Numbered from the stretch's first letter, positions 51,879-61,232 are shown. The stretch is 64,000 bases of DNA from Lacihabitans sp. LS3-19 (GCF_024343575.1 NZ_RJUA01000115.1:1-64000), one strand, 5' to 3'. Notes: a model not told the origin generated them from the sequence alone. Made by a program: numbers and translations.

Positions 51879-54656
51879 ATGGATCAGTTTTCATTTATAG
51901 CCAATGGCGATGTGGCCGCCATAGAATCGCTTTATCAACAATACCTCGAGAATCCAGAATCTGTCGATCAAAGTTGGCAGTTTTTCTTCAAAGGTTTTGA
52001 GTTTTCTAAATCTTGGAATACAGATTCATCAACATCTTCTTCAGTGCCTTCAGGAAATTTATCGGAGAAAGAACGAATTTTTAAAGAAAGAGAAGTTGTT
52101 CATTTAATAAGAGGTTACAGATCAAGAGGACACATGATGTCAAAAATTGACCCTCTTTATTCAATCAGGAAATACAATGCAAATCTTGATTTAGCATATT
52201 TTCAACTTTCTGAGAAAGACTTAGATACAGTTTTTGAAGCAGGTGTTGAAGTTTTCGGTCGCCCTGCAACATTGAGAGAAATTGAGACTTCTCTTAAAAC
52301 TATTTATGGTGGTAAAATTGGTTTCGAATATTTATTTATACGTGATAGAAGAATCAAAAGTTGGTTTAGAAGAAAAATCGAATCAGATTATTTAAACTAC
52401 AATCCTTCTTTTGACAAAAAGAAAAGAATTCTAAAGAAGATAAATCAAGCAGTTGCTTTTGAGAATTTTCTTCACACGAAGTTTTTAGGTAAAAAAAGAT
52501 TCTCGCTTGAGGGCGGTGAGTCTGCTATTCCTGGACTCGATGCGGCTATTATGAGAGGGGCAGAGTTAGGAGTAGAAGAGGTTGTAATAGGAATGGCACA
52601 CCGTGGTCGATTGAACGTTCTAACAAACTTGATGCAAAAGCCTTATGACCAGGTTTTTAATGAGTTTGAGGAAAATGTACCTACACTTGAGTTTAGTGAC
52701 GGCGATGTGAAATACCACATGGGTTATTCTAGTCAAATCCAAACACCTGAAGGTAAAAGAGTTTCTATGAAATTGATGGCAAATCCATCACACTTAGAAA
52801 CTGTCGATCCTGTGGTTTTAGGATACGCTAGAGCCAGAGCTGATGCTCACTTTGAAAGTCATGGTCTAAAACCAAACGAATTTCAGGACATATATGATAA
52901 AATTCTTCCAATTATAGTTCATGGGGATGCTTCATTGGCAGGTCAGGGGATTGTTTATGAAATTGCCCAGATGTCGAATCTACCAGGATATTATGTAGGT
53001 GGAGCTATTCATTTTATCATTAACAACCAAATAGGTTTCACGACAGACAATGCTGATGCGAGGTCGAGTTTATACTGTTCGGATGTAGCAAAAATTCTTG
53101 ATACGCCTATTCTTCACGTAAACGGAGATGACCCTGAGGCGGTTGTTTACGCTATGGAGTTAGCGATTGAGTTCCGTCAAGAATTTAATAAAGATGTATT
53201 TGTAGATATGATATGCTACAGAAAACATGGACATAATGAAGCTGACGAGCCGAGGTTTACCCAACCTGGTATGTACGAGCTAATCAGCAAACATCAGACT
53301 CCAAGAGAGTTATACATAGAAAAACTAAAAGAAGATGGTACTATAAATGAAGATGATGCTAAATTGATTAAAGCCCAATTTGACGATAATCTTCAAGACA
53401 TACTTGCGAAAGTAAAACAAAATCAATTGCCATATGAATTGCCAAAACTTGAAAGAGATTGGGCAAAATTGAGAAGATCTACAATCGAAGATTTTGAGGA
53501 GTCACCTAAAACTGGAATTTCAAAAGATGTTATTGATATTGTGGGAAAAGCACTTTCTACGGTTCCTAACAGTTTTACTCCGATCAAACAAATTGAAAAA
53601 GTACTTGAGGAAAGAAAAGAGATATTTTCTGGCAATAAACCATTTAACTGGGCAGCGGCTGAACTGATGGCATTTGGTTCATTGCTACAACAAGGCAATT
53701 GGGTTAGGATGACAGGACAAGACGTTCAAAGAGGTACTTTTTCTCACCGCCATTCAGTTTTACACGATATAAAGACTTTTGAACGTTATAACAATCTGGT
53801 TCATATAAGCGAAAATCAGGGCAAGTTTGAGATTTATAACTCTTTCCTTTCTGAATATGCCGTTATGGGCTTTGAATATGGCTATGCATTGGCCAACCCT
53901 TCAGCTTTGGTTATTTGGGAAGCACAGTTTGGTGACTTTGCAAATGGTGCCCAAATTATGATTGACCAGTTCTTAGTAGCGGCCGAATCAAAATGGAATT
54001 CCATGAACGGATTGGTGATGTTGTTGCCACACGGTTATGAAGGTCAAGGTCCTGAGCATTCAAATGCTCGCCCAGAAAGATTCCTTCAACTTGCCGCAGA
54101 ATACAATATTTTTGTATGTAACTGTACTTCACCAAGCAACTATTTCCATATGCTCAGACGTCAAGTTACATTACCATTTCGTAAGCCATGTGTACATATG
54201 TCGCCAAAGTCGATGCTGAGACACCCGATGGCAATTTCGGAAATGAGCGAATTTTTAGAAAATACTACTTTTAGAGAAATTATTGGTGACACTACAGTAG
54301 ACCCTAAAAAAGTTAGGAGAGTTTTGCTTTGTAGCGGGAAGATTTATTACGATTTATATAAAAGACGTCAAGACGAAAAAAGAGAGGATATTGCGATAAT
54401 TAGAATCGAACAGTTGTATCCTTTTCCAAAGACACAAATTCAGGCTGAATTGGCTAAATATGGTTCTGCTGAAAAAATATGGGTACAGGAAGAACCATTA
54501 AATATGGGCTATTGGTCATTTATCGTTAGGGAATTCTCTGGCGGAGTAGATGATGTAATTTCTCGTAAACTTAGTGCTTCTCCTGCAACAGGATATACTA
54601 AAAATCACAACGAAATTCAAAATAAAATTTTAGACAAAGCATTTCAATTGAATTAA
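51879..54656 (+). CDS. sucA: 2-oxoglutarate dehydrogenase E1 component
   Basis: The 925-residue thiamine-diphosphate enzyme decarboxylates 2-oxoglutarate in the citric acid cycle. The N-terminal region [22 protein letters not shown] binds E2 in relatives. Conserved catalytic stretches include [46 protein letters not shown], and [17 protein letters not shown]. The C-terminal half contains [23 protein letters not shown]. The length is typical. It ends 2 bp before sucB, so the two are translated together. Confidence 0.96.
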   Translation: MDQFSFIANGDVAAIESLYQQYLENPESVDQSWQFFFKGFEFSKSWNTDSSTSSSVPSGNLSEKERIFKEREVVHLIRGYRSRGHMMSKIDPLYSIRKYNANLDLAYFQLSEKDLDTVFEAGVEVFGRPATLREIETSLKTIYGGKIGFEYLFIRDRRIKSWFRRKIESDYLNYNPSFDKKKRILKKINQAVAFENFLHTKFLGKKRFSLEGGESAIPGLDAAIMRGAELGVEEVVIGMAHRGRLNVLTNLMQKPYDQVFNEFEENVPTLEFSDGDVKYHMGYSSQIQTPEGKRVSMKLMANPSHLETVDPVVLGYARARADAHFESHGLKPNEFQDIYDKILPIIVHGDASLAGQGIVYEIAQMSNLPGYYVGGAIHFIINNQIGFTTDNADARSSLYCSDVAKILDTPILHVNGDDPEAVVYAMELAIEFRQEFNKDVFVDMICYRKHGHNEADEPRFTQPGMYELISKHQTPRELYIEKLKEDGTINEDDAKLIKAQFDDNLQDILAKVKQNQLPYELPKLERDWAKLRRSTIEDFEESPKTGISKDVIDIVGKALSTVPNSFTPIKQIEKVLEERKEIFSGNKPFNWAAAELMAFGSLLQQGNWVRMTGQDVQRGTFSHRHSVLHDIKTFERYNNLVHISENQGKFEIYNSFLSEYAVMGFEYGYALANPSALVIWEAQFGDFANGAQIMIDQFLVAAESKWNSMNGLVMLLPHGYEGQGPEHSNARPERFLQLAAEYNIFVCNCTSPSNYFHMLRRQVTLPFRKPCVHMSPKSMLRHPMAISEMSEFLENTTFREIIGDTTVDPKKVRRVLLCSGKIYYDLYKRRQDEKREDIAIIRIEQLYPFPKTQIQAELAKYGSAEKIWVQEEPLNMGYWSFIVREFSGGVDDVISRKLSASPATGYTKNHNEIQNKILDKAFQLN

Positions 54657-54658
54657 TT

Positions 54659-56194
54659 ATGGCTATTGACATGAAAGTACCTTCGGTTGGGGAATCTGTA
54701 ACAGAAGTTACGATTGCAGCATGGGTAAAAAAAGATGGTGATTTTGTAAAAATGGACGAAGTTATATGTGAACTTGAGTCAGATAAAGCAACTTTCGAGC
54801 TTCCTGCTGAGGCAGATGGTATTCTCCATATTATTGGAAAAGAAGGCGATACCTTAAAAATTGGTGCTGCTATTTGTTCTATAGAACCGCAAAATGCAGC
54901 AAGCACAGAAAAATCTGAGCCTTTGCCTCTTGAGGTTAGACCTGCAGTTGTTTCTGATCCTGTCGCCCATACAGTGGTTCAAAAATCCGAAGTTTTAGAA
55001 ATAAAAGTACCAACTGTTGGGGAGTCTATTACAGAAGTTACAATTGCCAGTTGGTTGAAAAAAACAGGAGATCAAGTAGGTTTAGATGAGATTATTTGTG
55101 AATTAGAATCAGATAAAGCAACATTTGAATTACCTTCCCCATTTGCAGGTACATTAACTATAAAAGCCGAAGAAGGTACTGTTGTGCCAATAGGTGGAGT
55201 TTTAGCAGCTGTGGCTGTTGGAGGTAGTACAGTAGCACCAAAAGAAGCAAAAGGTGAGGTTTCAATTCCAACTACTGTTCAAACAGCAGAAAATGCGACA
55301 TACGCAGAAGGTCATCCTTCACCTGCTGCTGCTAAAGTAATGGCAGAAAAAGGTCTTGCTTCATCCGATGTGAATGGTACAGGAGTTGGTGGAAGAATAA
55401 CTAAAGAAGATGCATTAAATGCAAAAGCAGCACCTACACCCTCAGTAACTCCAAAATCTGAGCCAAATCCAAGTGTTGTTGCACCGAAAGAAGACAGAGG
55501 GTCAAGAAGAGAGAAAATGACTTCTCTTAGAAAGACCATTGCTAGAAGATTGGTAGCTGTGAAAAACGAAACAGCCATGTTGACTACTTTCAACGAAGTA
55601 GATATGAAGCCGATTATGGATCTTCGTAAACAATACAAAGATAAATTTAAAGATATTCACGGTGTGGGTTTAGGATTTATGTCTTTCTTCACTAAAGCTT
55701 GTTCAATAGCTTTGTTAGAATTTCCTGCTGTAAATGCATTTATTGATGGTGAAGAAATTGTTTACAACGACTTTACTGATATTTCGATTGCCGTTTCAGC
55801 ACCGAGAGGTTTGGTAGTTCCTGTAATCAGAAATGCCGAAAAAATGAACTTCGCTCAGATAGAAAGTGAAGTAGTTAGGTTGGCATTAAAAGCAAGAGAT
55901 AATAAATTGACTATAGATGAAATGACTGGTGGAACTTTCACTATTACAAATGGTGGAATTTTCGGTTCTATGCTTTCTACCCCAATCATCAATGCTCCAC
56001 AGTCGGCAATTTTAGGCATGCACAATATCGTTGAGCGTCCTGTGGCTATAAATGGTTCTGTTGAAATTAGACCAATCATGTATGTGGCTCTTTCTTACGA
56101 CCACCGAACTATTGATGGTAAAGATTCTGTTAGTTTCTTAGTAAGAGTAAAACAATTGTTAGAAGATCCAATGAGAATGCTTCTTCAGGTATAA
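54659..56194 (+). CDS. sucB: 2-oxoglutarate dehydrogenase E2 (succinyltransferase) with two lipoyl domains
   Basis: The 511-residue protein carries two N-terminal lipoyl domains, with lipoyl-lysines at about 43 and 153 in the repeated [10 protein letters not shown] motif. A peripheral-subunit-binding domain (about 219-255) and the catalytic domain, with DHRTIDG near the C-terminus (His about 482), follow. Typical SucB proteins have one lipoyl domain and about 400 residues; two are more usual for pyruvate dehydrogenase E2. Its position after sucA fixes the call. A hairpin follows, before lpdA. Confidence 0.93.
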   Translation: MAIDMKVPSVGESVTEVTIAAWVKKDGDFVKMDEVICELESDKATFELPAEADGILHIIGKEGDTLKIGAAICSIEPQNAASTEKSEPLPLEVRPAVVSDPVAHTVVQKSEVLEIKVPTVGESITEVTIASWLKKTGDQVGLDEIICELESDKATFELPSPFAGTLTIKAEEGTVVPIGGVLAAVAVGGSTVAPKEAKGEVSIPTTVQTAENATYAEGHPSPAAAKVMAEKGLASSDVNGTGVGGRITKEDALNAKAAPTPSVTPKSEPNPSVVAPKEDRGSRREKMTSLRKTIARRLVAVKNETAMLTTFNEVDMKPIMDLRKQYKDKFKDIHGVGLGFMSFFTKACSIALLEFPAVNAFIDGEEIVYNDFTDISIAVSAPRGLVVPVIRNAEKMNFAQIESEVVRLALKARDNKLTIDEMTGGTFTITNGGIFGSMLSTPIINAPQSAILGMHNIVERPVAINGSVEIRPIMYVALSYDHRTIDGKDSVSFLVRVKQLLEDPMRMLLQV

Positions 56195-56202
56195 ATTAAT
56201 AT

Positions 56203-56228
56203 AAGGCATCTTTTTGGATGCCTTTTTT
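56203..56228 (+). terminator. hairpin between sucB and lpdA
   Basis: AAGGCATC (56203-56210) pairs with GATGCCTT (56217-56224) and is followed by TTTT. It could attenuate transcription into lpdA, whose product is shared by several dehydrogenase complexes. Confidence 0.75.
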
Positions 56229-56248
56229 GAAATAAAAACAATACAAAT

Positions 56249-57649
56249 ATGCAATACGACGTAGTAGTGATAGGCTCAGGTCCTGGTGGATATGTTGCTG
56301 CCATAAGATGTGCACAATTAGGTTTTAAAACAGCCATAATTGAAAAATATAATGTAATGGGTGGAACATGCCTAAATGTGGGCTGTATACCTTCAAAAGC
56401 TCTTTTGGATTCATCTGAGCATTTTTATAATGCCACGCATCATTTCGAAGAGCATGGTATAACCACTGGAAAGATAAAAGTGGATTTATCTAAAATGATA
56501 GATAGAAAAGGCCAAGTTGTTAAAAAAATGAACGACGGGATATCTTATTTGATGAAAAAAAATAAGATAGATGTTAAAAATGGATTTGGTTCTTTTGTAG
56601 ATAAAAATACTGTTAAAATATCGAAAGAAGACGGTTCGGAAGAGCAAATTACTGGCAAAAATATTATAATTGCTACAGGCTCTAAGCCAACTATTTTGCC
56701 TTTTATGAATTATGATAAAACCAGAATCATCACATCAACAGAGGCCCTTACACTGAAAGAATTACCAAAACATTTGGTTGTAATTGGTGCAGGTGTAATT
56801 GGAGCGGAGCTGGGTTCGGTTTATGCTAGACTGGGTTCAAAGGTTACTTTTGTGGAGTTTGCCGACGGTATGATACCTACCATGGACAAAACCATGGGTA
56901 AGGAATTGCAGAAGTCAATAAAGAAACTTGGAGCAGAGTTTTATTTCAATACGAAAGTGAGTTTGATAGAAAACTTGGGTAAAGAAGTAAAAATAACTGC
57001 TGAAGATAAAGAAGGCAAAAAAGTGGAGATATTAGGCGATTATTGTTTGGTAAGTATTGGCAGAAGACCATATGTTGACAATTTGAACTTGGAAGCAGCG
57101 GGTGTAGCTATAGAAAGAGGAAAAGTCTTGGTAGATGATCATACTTTACAAACAAATGTACCCAATATTTACGCTATTGGTGACGTAGTAAGAGGAGCTA
57201 TGTTGGCACACAAAGCCGAAGAAGAAGGCGTTTTTGTTGCAGAAACTATTGCAGGTCAGAAACCGCATATCAACTACAATTTGATTCCAGGCGTAGTATA
57301 TACTTGGCCAGAAGTTGCCGCAGTTGGTAAAACCGAAGAAGAACTGAAACAAGCTGGAATTGCCTATAAATTAGGATCATTCCCTTTCAAAGCACTCGGT
57401 AGAGCTACAGCCAGTGGCGATGTGGACGGATTAGTAAAAGTTTTAGCAGATAAAACTTCAGACGAAATACTCGGTGTACATATAATAGGTGCAAGAGCGG
57501 CCGATATGATTGGTGAAGCCGTAACTGCTATGGAATTTAGAGCATCTGCAGAAGATATCTCAAGAATTTCACATGCCCATCCAACCTATTTGGAGGCCAT
57601 GAAAGAAGCCTGCCTCGCGGCCACAGAAAATAGAGCTATTCATTCTTAA
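56249..57649 (+). CDS. lpdA: dihydrolipoyl dehydrogenase
   Basis: The 466-residue E3 flavoenzyme reoxidises lipoyl groups using NAD. Visible are the FAD fingerprint VIGSGPGGYVAAIR, the redox disulfide motif GGTCLNVGCIPSKAL (Cys41, Cys46), the NAD-binding GAGVIGAELGSVYARLG, and the C-terminal HAHPTYLEAMKEA carrying the His/Glu pair. It completes the 2-oxoglutarate dehydrogenase genes in this cluster. A strong terminator follows. Confidence 0.96.
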   Translation: MQYDVVVIGSGPGGYVAAIRCAQLGFKTAIIEKYNVMGGTCLNVGCIPSKALLDSSEHFYNATHHFEEHGITTGKIKVDLSKMIDRKGQVVKKMNDGISYLMKKNKIDVKNGFGSFVDKNTVKISKEDGSEEQITGKNIIIATGSKPTILPFMNYDKTRIITSTEALTLKELPKHLVVIGAGVIGAELGSVYARLGSKVTFVEFADGMIPTMDKTMGKELQKSIKKLGAEFYFNTKVSLIENLGKEVKITAEDKEGKKVEILGDYCLVSIGRRPYVDNLNLEAAGVAIERGKVLVDDHTLQTNVPNIYAIGDVVRGAMLAHKAEEEGVFVAETIAGQKPHINYNLIPGVVYTWPEVAAVGKTEEELKQAGIAYKLGSFPFKALGRATASGDVDGLVKVLADKTSDEILGVHIIGARAADMIGEAVTAMEFRASAEDISRISHAHPTYLEAMKEACLAATENRAIHS

Positions 57650-57652
57650 AAT

Positions 57653-57682
57653 AAAAAATCCGGTTCAACCGGATTTTTTTTT
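57653..57682 (+). terminator. intrinsic terminator
   Basis: AATCCGGTT and AACCGGATT surround a small loop at 57657-57675 and run into a T-tract. It ends the sucAB-lpdA transcript. Confidence 0.85.
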
Positions 57683-57731
57683 GGCCTCCGAGTTATGAAA
57701 AAGTATTTAGTTTAAGTTTATATTTTTTTTA

Positions 57732-57788
57732 CCGCTCGTCGACTTGTTCCATAAGACGTGTCGAAGCTAGATAATGAGGATTTTCCAA
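57732..57788 (+). repeat. direct repeat, copy 1 (upstream of lipoprotein gene)
   Basis: CCGCTCGTCGACTTGTTCC and TGTCGAAGCTAGATAATG mark a 57-bp unit, ending in AGGATTTTCCAA. A second copy at 58676-58731 is about 85 percent the same, with identical GAAGCTAGATAATGAGGATT. Each unit has an internal imperfect hairpin around TCGA. The copies bracket the lipoprotein gene at 57931-58623. Confidence 0.8.
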
Positions 57789-57930
57789 CGCTCAGAAAAA
57801 GTATTAAAATATATTTTTTCGGAATAAATATAAAATTTTAATATATATAGTATATTTAAATTGGAAATAGTAACTCAATTTGGATGAAATATAATTAATA
57901 TAAGTGACCTTGAATTAAACACTTTCAGAA

Positions 57931-58623
57931 ATGAAAAACAACAACAACTTAATTTACATACTCCTATTTTTTCCTTTTTTAGCTTTGGTTTCTTGTGAAA
58001 AAGGAAAATTACCATCCGATTTGAACGAGCCACCTAAAGTAATAGTCCCTAAAGATTCCACTCATGTTGTTGTATTACCACCATTAGATAGTTTAAGTAC
58101 TTTTGTTACTGTTCCTGTTTCTTTGGGAATTGGCAATGTTGAACTTTTTTTCAGTCAAATACCAGGTGTAATAAGACCTGACTCCACACACATTTTAGGT
58201 AAAATTGGAATCAGAAAACTTGATACCACCAAATATGAAGCTAGGTTGTTTTTAGTTCAATTTTCAATTTATACCCATTTGCCTTCCGATTCTAAGTTTA
58301 CAATTAAAGATTACTTTCGTCAAGATAATATTGCTACACCACTTGAAAATTTATTTAACTCAAAAAGCTCATTCTGGTGGTACTCAAATGACTATGATGC
58401 TACAAAAAATAATCCAATAGTAACTGAAAAGGGGCTTGATTTTTTAATTACAAAAACAAACAAATCTTTTCCGCAAAGCGTTGAAGGACATTTGCAGATA
58501 TTTGCAAGAGTTGTTATTTATCCTAAGGGGAAAAGAGAATTTGCTGATATAATAACTAGATTAGAAATTTTACATGAATGGGATTCTAATAAAAAATTAG
58601 CTTTGCTAAGATTTACTAAATAG
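57931..58623 (+). CDS. lipoprotein of unknown function
   Basis: The 230-residue protein has a lipoprotein signal (LIYILLFFPFLALVSC, lipobox LVSC) followed by a low-complexity linker rich in Pro, Lys and Asp (NEPPKVIVPKDSTHVVVLPPLD). The globular part has no motif I recognise. It should be outer-membrane anchored. The gene is bracketed by direct repeats and has no co-directional partner close by, which suggests an accessory cassette. Confidence 0.65.
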   Translation: MKNNNNLIYILLFFPFLALVSCEKGKLPSDLNEPPKVIVPKDSTHVVVLPPLDSLSTFVTVPVSLGIGNVELFFSQIPGVIRPDSTHILGKIGIRKLDTTKYEARLFLVQFSIYTHLPSDSKFTIKDYFRQDNIATPLENLFNSKSSFWWYSNDYDATKNNPIVTEKGLDFLITKTNKSFPQSVEGHLQIFARVVIYPKGKREFADIITRLEILHEWDSNKKLALLRFTK

Positions 58624-58675
58624 AATTTGTAATCAATATTTCTATTCAAATATATTTGCCACTTTCTGAAACTTT

Positions 58676-58731
58676 CCGCTCTTCGACATGTTCTAAAGGA
58701 CATATCGAAGCTAGATAATGAGGATTTCCAA
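58676..58731 (+). repeat. direct repeat, copy 2 (downstream of lipoprotein gene)
   Basis: This is the second copy of the unit at 57732. Here CTTCGACATGTTC and GGACATATCGAAG form a clearer hairpin around TAAA. It starts 53 bp after the lipoprotein stop. The remaining gap to 59033 is AT-rich; I see no gene with support in it. Confidence 0.8.
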
Positions 58732-59033
58732 TCCGAATAAAACTTATTAATCTTCTCTATAGTTTATGGCCAACTCTTTTTCCAAAATAATCGTCACAAA
58801 ACTTTTCAAACTTGTGCTTTTTCCCATTCATTTATTTCAATTATACTGTTTTTAGTTTATTTTTAAAATTCAATTTCATTTTCTAGAGCTAATCTCGGTA
58901 GCTATCGGCACGTCATTCGCTCGTACTAATGAAGTAAATCCTGCAGAGGGAGAATTTGATGTTATTGGAAATTCCAGAATGTTTTTTATTTAATATATAT
59001 AAGCCATATTTCCATTTTTCTAAAATATTTAAG

Positions 59034-59534
59034 ATGAAAAAAGATTCTATTTTTGCTGTCCGATTGGTCAAAATTATGATGCTTGCAGGCATTTCAATTT
59101 TGGCCTTATTGGTAACAATGGGTAACATTACTGATTATTACTCGAATTTTTATTTTGTAGAACATGTATTAAAGATGGATACTACTTTTCCTCAGAATGA
59201 ATTGAAATACCGTTCGATTCAATCAGCAACTGTCTATCATTCTGCCTATATTCTTCTTATTCTGCTTGAAGGTATTATGGCCATTTTTTGTTTTATAGGC
59301 GTAAGTAAAATGATTTCTAACTTAAAGAAATCAAAAGAAGAATTTCAAAATAGCAAGGTATTTGGCATTTATGGCCTTGGAATAGGTATCGTCATATGGT
59401 TTATTGGCTTCGAAGTAATAGGTGGCGAGTGGTTTGCCATGTGGCAAAGCACTCAATGGAACGGTTTAGGTTCTGCAGATCGCATCGTAACTTTTATTAC
59501 ACTCAGTCTTATTTTTATTTGCCAAAAAGATTAG
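59034..59534 (+). CDS. DUF2165 small integral membrane protein
   Basis: The roughly 166-residue protein has four membrane segments and the DUF2165 family landmarks: MGNITDYYSNFYFVEHVLKM with DTTFP following, and the C-terminal IGGEWFAMWQSTQWNG. The function is unknown. I chose the ATG at 59034 because upstream in-frame residues from 58956 are unconserved and AT-rich. It stands alone in the repeat-rich stretch. Confidence 0.82.
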   Translation: MKKDSIFAVRLVKIMMLAGISILALLVTMGNITDYYSNFYFVEHVLKMDTTFPQNELKYRSIQSATVYHSAYILLILLEGIMAIFCFIGVSKMISNLKKSKEEFQNSKVFGIYGLGIGIVIWFIGFEVIGGEWFAMWQSTQWNGLGSADRIVTFITLSLIFICQKD

Positions 59535-59544
59535 AATAGAACAA

Positions 59545-59588
59545 CCGCTCTACCATCGTTTTGGTGCCAGGCAAGTTTTATTTGCTAT
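59545..59588 (+). repeat. accessory-region repeat, copy A
   Basis: ACCGCTCTACCATCG is followed by GTGCCAGGCAAG and TTTGCTAT. The 39-bp core (59550-59588) matches copy B at 59671-59709 at about 34 positions. It begins 11 bp after the DUF2165 stop. Confidence 0.7.
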
Positions 59589-59655
59589 ATCATTAGTTTT
59601 GAATAAAGGCTACACAAAGGCACAGCGTACATCGGTGTTTATTTCAGATCTAAAC

Positions 59656-59709
59656 CGCTCTAAGATGGTTCTACCATCGTTGTAGTGTCAGGCAAGGTTT
59701 ACTTGCTAT
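59656..59709 (+). repeat. accessory-region repeat, copy B
   Basis: This copy has ACCGCTCTAA and then GATGGTTCTACCATC, a small hairpin absent in copy A, then CAGGCAAGG and TTGCTAT. It lies upstream of higB. Confidence 0.7.
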
Positions 59710-59770
59710 TTCAACTTTTGCCTTACATCTAAAATTCTATTCCAAATAATTCTTTTTTCTACACTTCCCG

Positions 59771-59785
59771 AAAAGTGGAACTTTT
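59771..59785 (+). promoter_or_regulatory. palindromic operator candidate upstream of higBA
   Basis: AAAAGT and ACTTTT form a perfect inverted repeat around GGA, 16 bp before the expected higB start and just ahead of a TAAATTTA box. HigA-type antitoxins bind such palindromes to repress their own operon, so this is a plausible HigA site. Confidence 0.4.
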
Positions 59786-59801
59786 GCTTTAAATTTACTG
59801 T

Positions 59802-60083
59802 ACGAAGATATATAGTAAAGGAACACTTAGGAAATTTTGGGAACAATATCCTGATTCTAAGCCTTCTTTAGAAACATGGTATGCAATAATTGAGAAGTTG
59901 ACCTTCAAAACTCCAGGAGAAATAACGTGTTTTTTCAAAGATGCAGATAGTCTTAAAAACAACCGTATGATATTCGATATTTGCCATACTAAGTATAGGT
60001 TAGTAGTCAAATTTGAATACCAATTTCAGTCTGCTTATATCAGGTTTATAGGAACTCATAAAGAGTATGATAGACATACATAA
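59802..60083 (+). CDS. higB: HigB-type mRNA interferase toxin, start codon ACG
   Basis: The 93-codon frame encodes a typical HigB toxin: KGTLRKFWEQYPDSKPSL, WYAIIEKLTFKTPGEI, NNRMIFDICHTKYRLVVKFEY and the C-terminal IRFIGTHKEYD. HigB is a ribosome-dependent RNase. Where an initiator Met is expected (T/M-K-I-Y-S-K-G-T) the codon is ACG at 59802. The in-frame stop is at 59790-59792 and no ATG, GTG or TTG occurs between. The next usable codon, TTG 59898, would delete the first third. Either ACG/ATT is used or the toxin is silenced. higA follows after 16 bp. Confidence 0.8.
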   Translation, partial: TKIYSKGTLRKFWEQYPDSKPSLETWYAIIEKLTFKTPGEITCFFKDADSLKNNRMIFDICHTKYRLVVKFEYQFQSAYIRFIGTHKEYDRHT

Positions 60084-60099
60084 CATTTAATAAAAAATT

Positions 60100-60498
60100 A
60101 TGAAAACGCTTGACATTGACTTAGATACTATCAAAATCAAACCAATTACAAACGAGCAGGATTTTGAAGACGCAAACGACATTATCAATGCACTGATTGA
60201 TGCAGATAAGGTGGAGGATCTTGAAGTAAGACAAAAAGCTCTTGAGATATTAAACGCTATCACAATATTGGCGGTAGAATATGAGAAGAAACATTATCCA
60301 ATTCCAGCACCAGATCCAATAGAGGCAATCAAAGAACAAATGAAAATGCTGAATCTTTCACAAAAAGAGGTAGCTAAGTATTTTGGTGGAGAAAATCGGG
60401 TTTCAGAGGTTTTAAATAGGAAAAGAAGCCTAAGTCTTAAAATGATTAAGGAGCTACATAAAAACTTAGGTATTTCTGCTGAAGTATTACTTGCTTAG
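60100..60498 (+). CDS. higA: HigA-type antitoxin (XRE HTH)
   Basis: The 132-residue protein has a helical N-terminal half and a C-terminal XRE helix-turn-helix (about 86-125): LNLSQKEVAKYFGGENRVSEVLNRKRSLSLKMIKELHK. This is the HigA/COG5499 build. It should neutralise HigB and repress the operon. It lies 16 bp after higB in the toxin-first order typical of HigBA. Copies of an accessory-region repeat lie upstream and downstream of the pair. Confidence 0.88.
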   Translation: MKTLDIDLDTIKIKPITNEQDFEDANDIINALIDADKVEDLEVRQKALEILNAITILAVEYEKKHYPIPAPDPIEAIKEQMKMLNLSQKEVAKYFGGENRVSEVLNRKRSLSLKMIKELHKNLGISAEVLLA

Positions 60499-60516
60499 AC
60501 AGTAATAATTGTTGTT

Positions 60517-60590
60517 CCGTTCATTGATGGTTCTACCAAAATTGCTATGTTGTCTTCAAGTTTTAATTGCTGAATCACCAGTTTTAAATA
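60517..60590 (+). repeat. accessory-region repeat, copy C (degenerate)
   Basis: CCGTTCATTGATGGTTCTACC matches copy B, with CAAG...TTGCT following. TTTTAAATAAA near its end resembles TTTTGAATAAA after copy A. It starts 19 bp after the higA stop, so copies B and C bracket higBA in the same orientation. The rest of the gap to 60760 holds no gene I can support. Confidence 0.55.
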
Positions 60591-60760
60591 AATGACCAAC
60601 AAATGTTTTAGTCTTAGATCGTTTTTGTTTTGGTTTTAAATCTAAATAAGAGTTGCTACCATCCCCCGATTTCTAAACAAAATGTTAATGTACGGCTTTG
60701 GTTATAATTTTATGCAACTTATACCGTCTTACTAACATCTTTGAAAAAAAACTTATCAAG

Positions 60761-61069
60761 ATGAAAAACAAAAAAATATTTGCATTAACCAAAGTGGTGA
60801 TTATCACTTTGTTGTTTTCTGTCAGTTTGAGCAGCTGTTTTTACGGAGGGGGACATTATTATAGATACGGTTATGGTCCAAGGTATTCACATGCAAGACC
60901 TTACTATGCACCTCAAAGAGAATACTACTCGAGAAATTACAATAACCACAGGAATTACAATAACAATAGAAATTATAATAGCCGTAGTAATCGTTATAGT
61001 CATTCAAATAGAAATAATTATTCAAAAAATCATCACGGTGCAAGGTCGAAAGGTCACGCAAGGCATTAA
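60761..61069 (+). CDS. small Asn/Arg/Tyr/His-rich lipoprotein
   Basis: The 102-residue protein has a lipoprotein signal with lipobox LSSC (Cys about 27). The mature part is almost entirely Tyr, Arg, Asn, His and Ser, with repeats of the RNYNN kind (NYNNHRNYNNNRNYNSRS). It is strongly basic and likely disordered, perhaps binding polyanions or cell-wall material at the outer membrane; this is inference. I chose ATG 60761, where the signal begins; the frame is open further upstream. A terminator follows. Confidence 0.65.
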   Translation: MKNKKIFALTKVVIITLLFSVSLSSCFYGGGHYYRYGYGPRYSHARPYYAPQREYYSRNYNNHRNYNNNRNYNSRSNRYSHSNRNNYSKNHHGARSKGHARH

Positions 61070-61090
61070 GTTAACTTTAGATTAAGCAAT

Positions 61091-61126
61091 GGACGTGTAA
61101 ATATTATTACACGTTCATTTTTTTTA
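61091..61126 (+). terminator. intrinsic terminator
   Basis: ACGTGTAA (61093-61100) pairs with TTACACGT (61107-61114) and runs into TCATTTTTTTT. It ends the small lipoprotein gene. Confidence 0.8.
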
Positions 61127-61163
61127 TTCTCACTAAAAATTTGCTTACCATAAAATAAAATTA

Positions 61164-61195
61164 GTTGGTAACTCTCCTTTTTTAAATTATTTTTG
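61164..61195 (+). promoter_or_regulatory. candidate promoter for GSDH-propeller gene
   Basis: GTTG (61164-61167) and TATTTTTG (61188-61195) are separated by 20 bp, matching the Bacteroidota TTTG/TAnnTTTG pair with one mismatch in the -33 element. The ATG is 37 bp downstream. Confidence 0.5.
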
Positions 61196-61232
61196 GTTTG
61201 AAACCATTAAGTAATTTAATATCACAACGTTA

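Noticed and set aside
58767-58856. 29-codon frame starting MANSFSKIIV in the gap after the lipoprotein gene
   Set aside because: Too short and too AT-driven, with no family resemblance or start signal.
59898-60083. HigB starting at TTG 59898
   Set aside because: This would remove the conserved first third of the toxin (GTLRKFW through AIIEKL), so it is unlikely to be the native start.
57732-60590. Possible integron with attC-like sites between cassettes
   Set aside because: The repeat families differ from each other, no RYYYAAC/GTTRRRY core pair was seen and no integrase gene is in the window.
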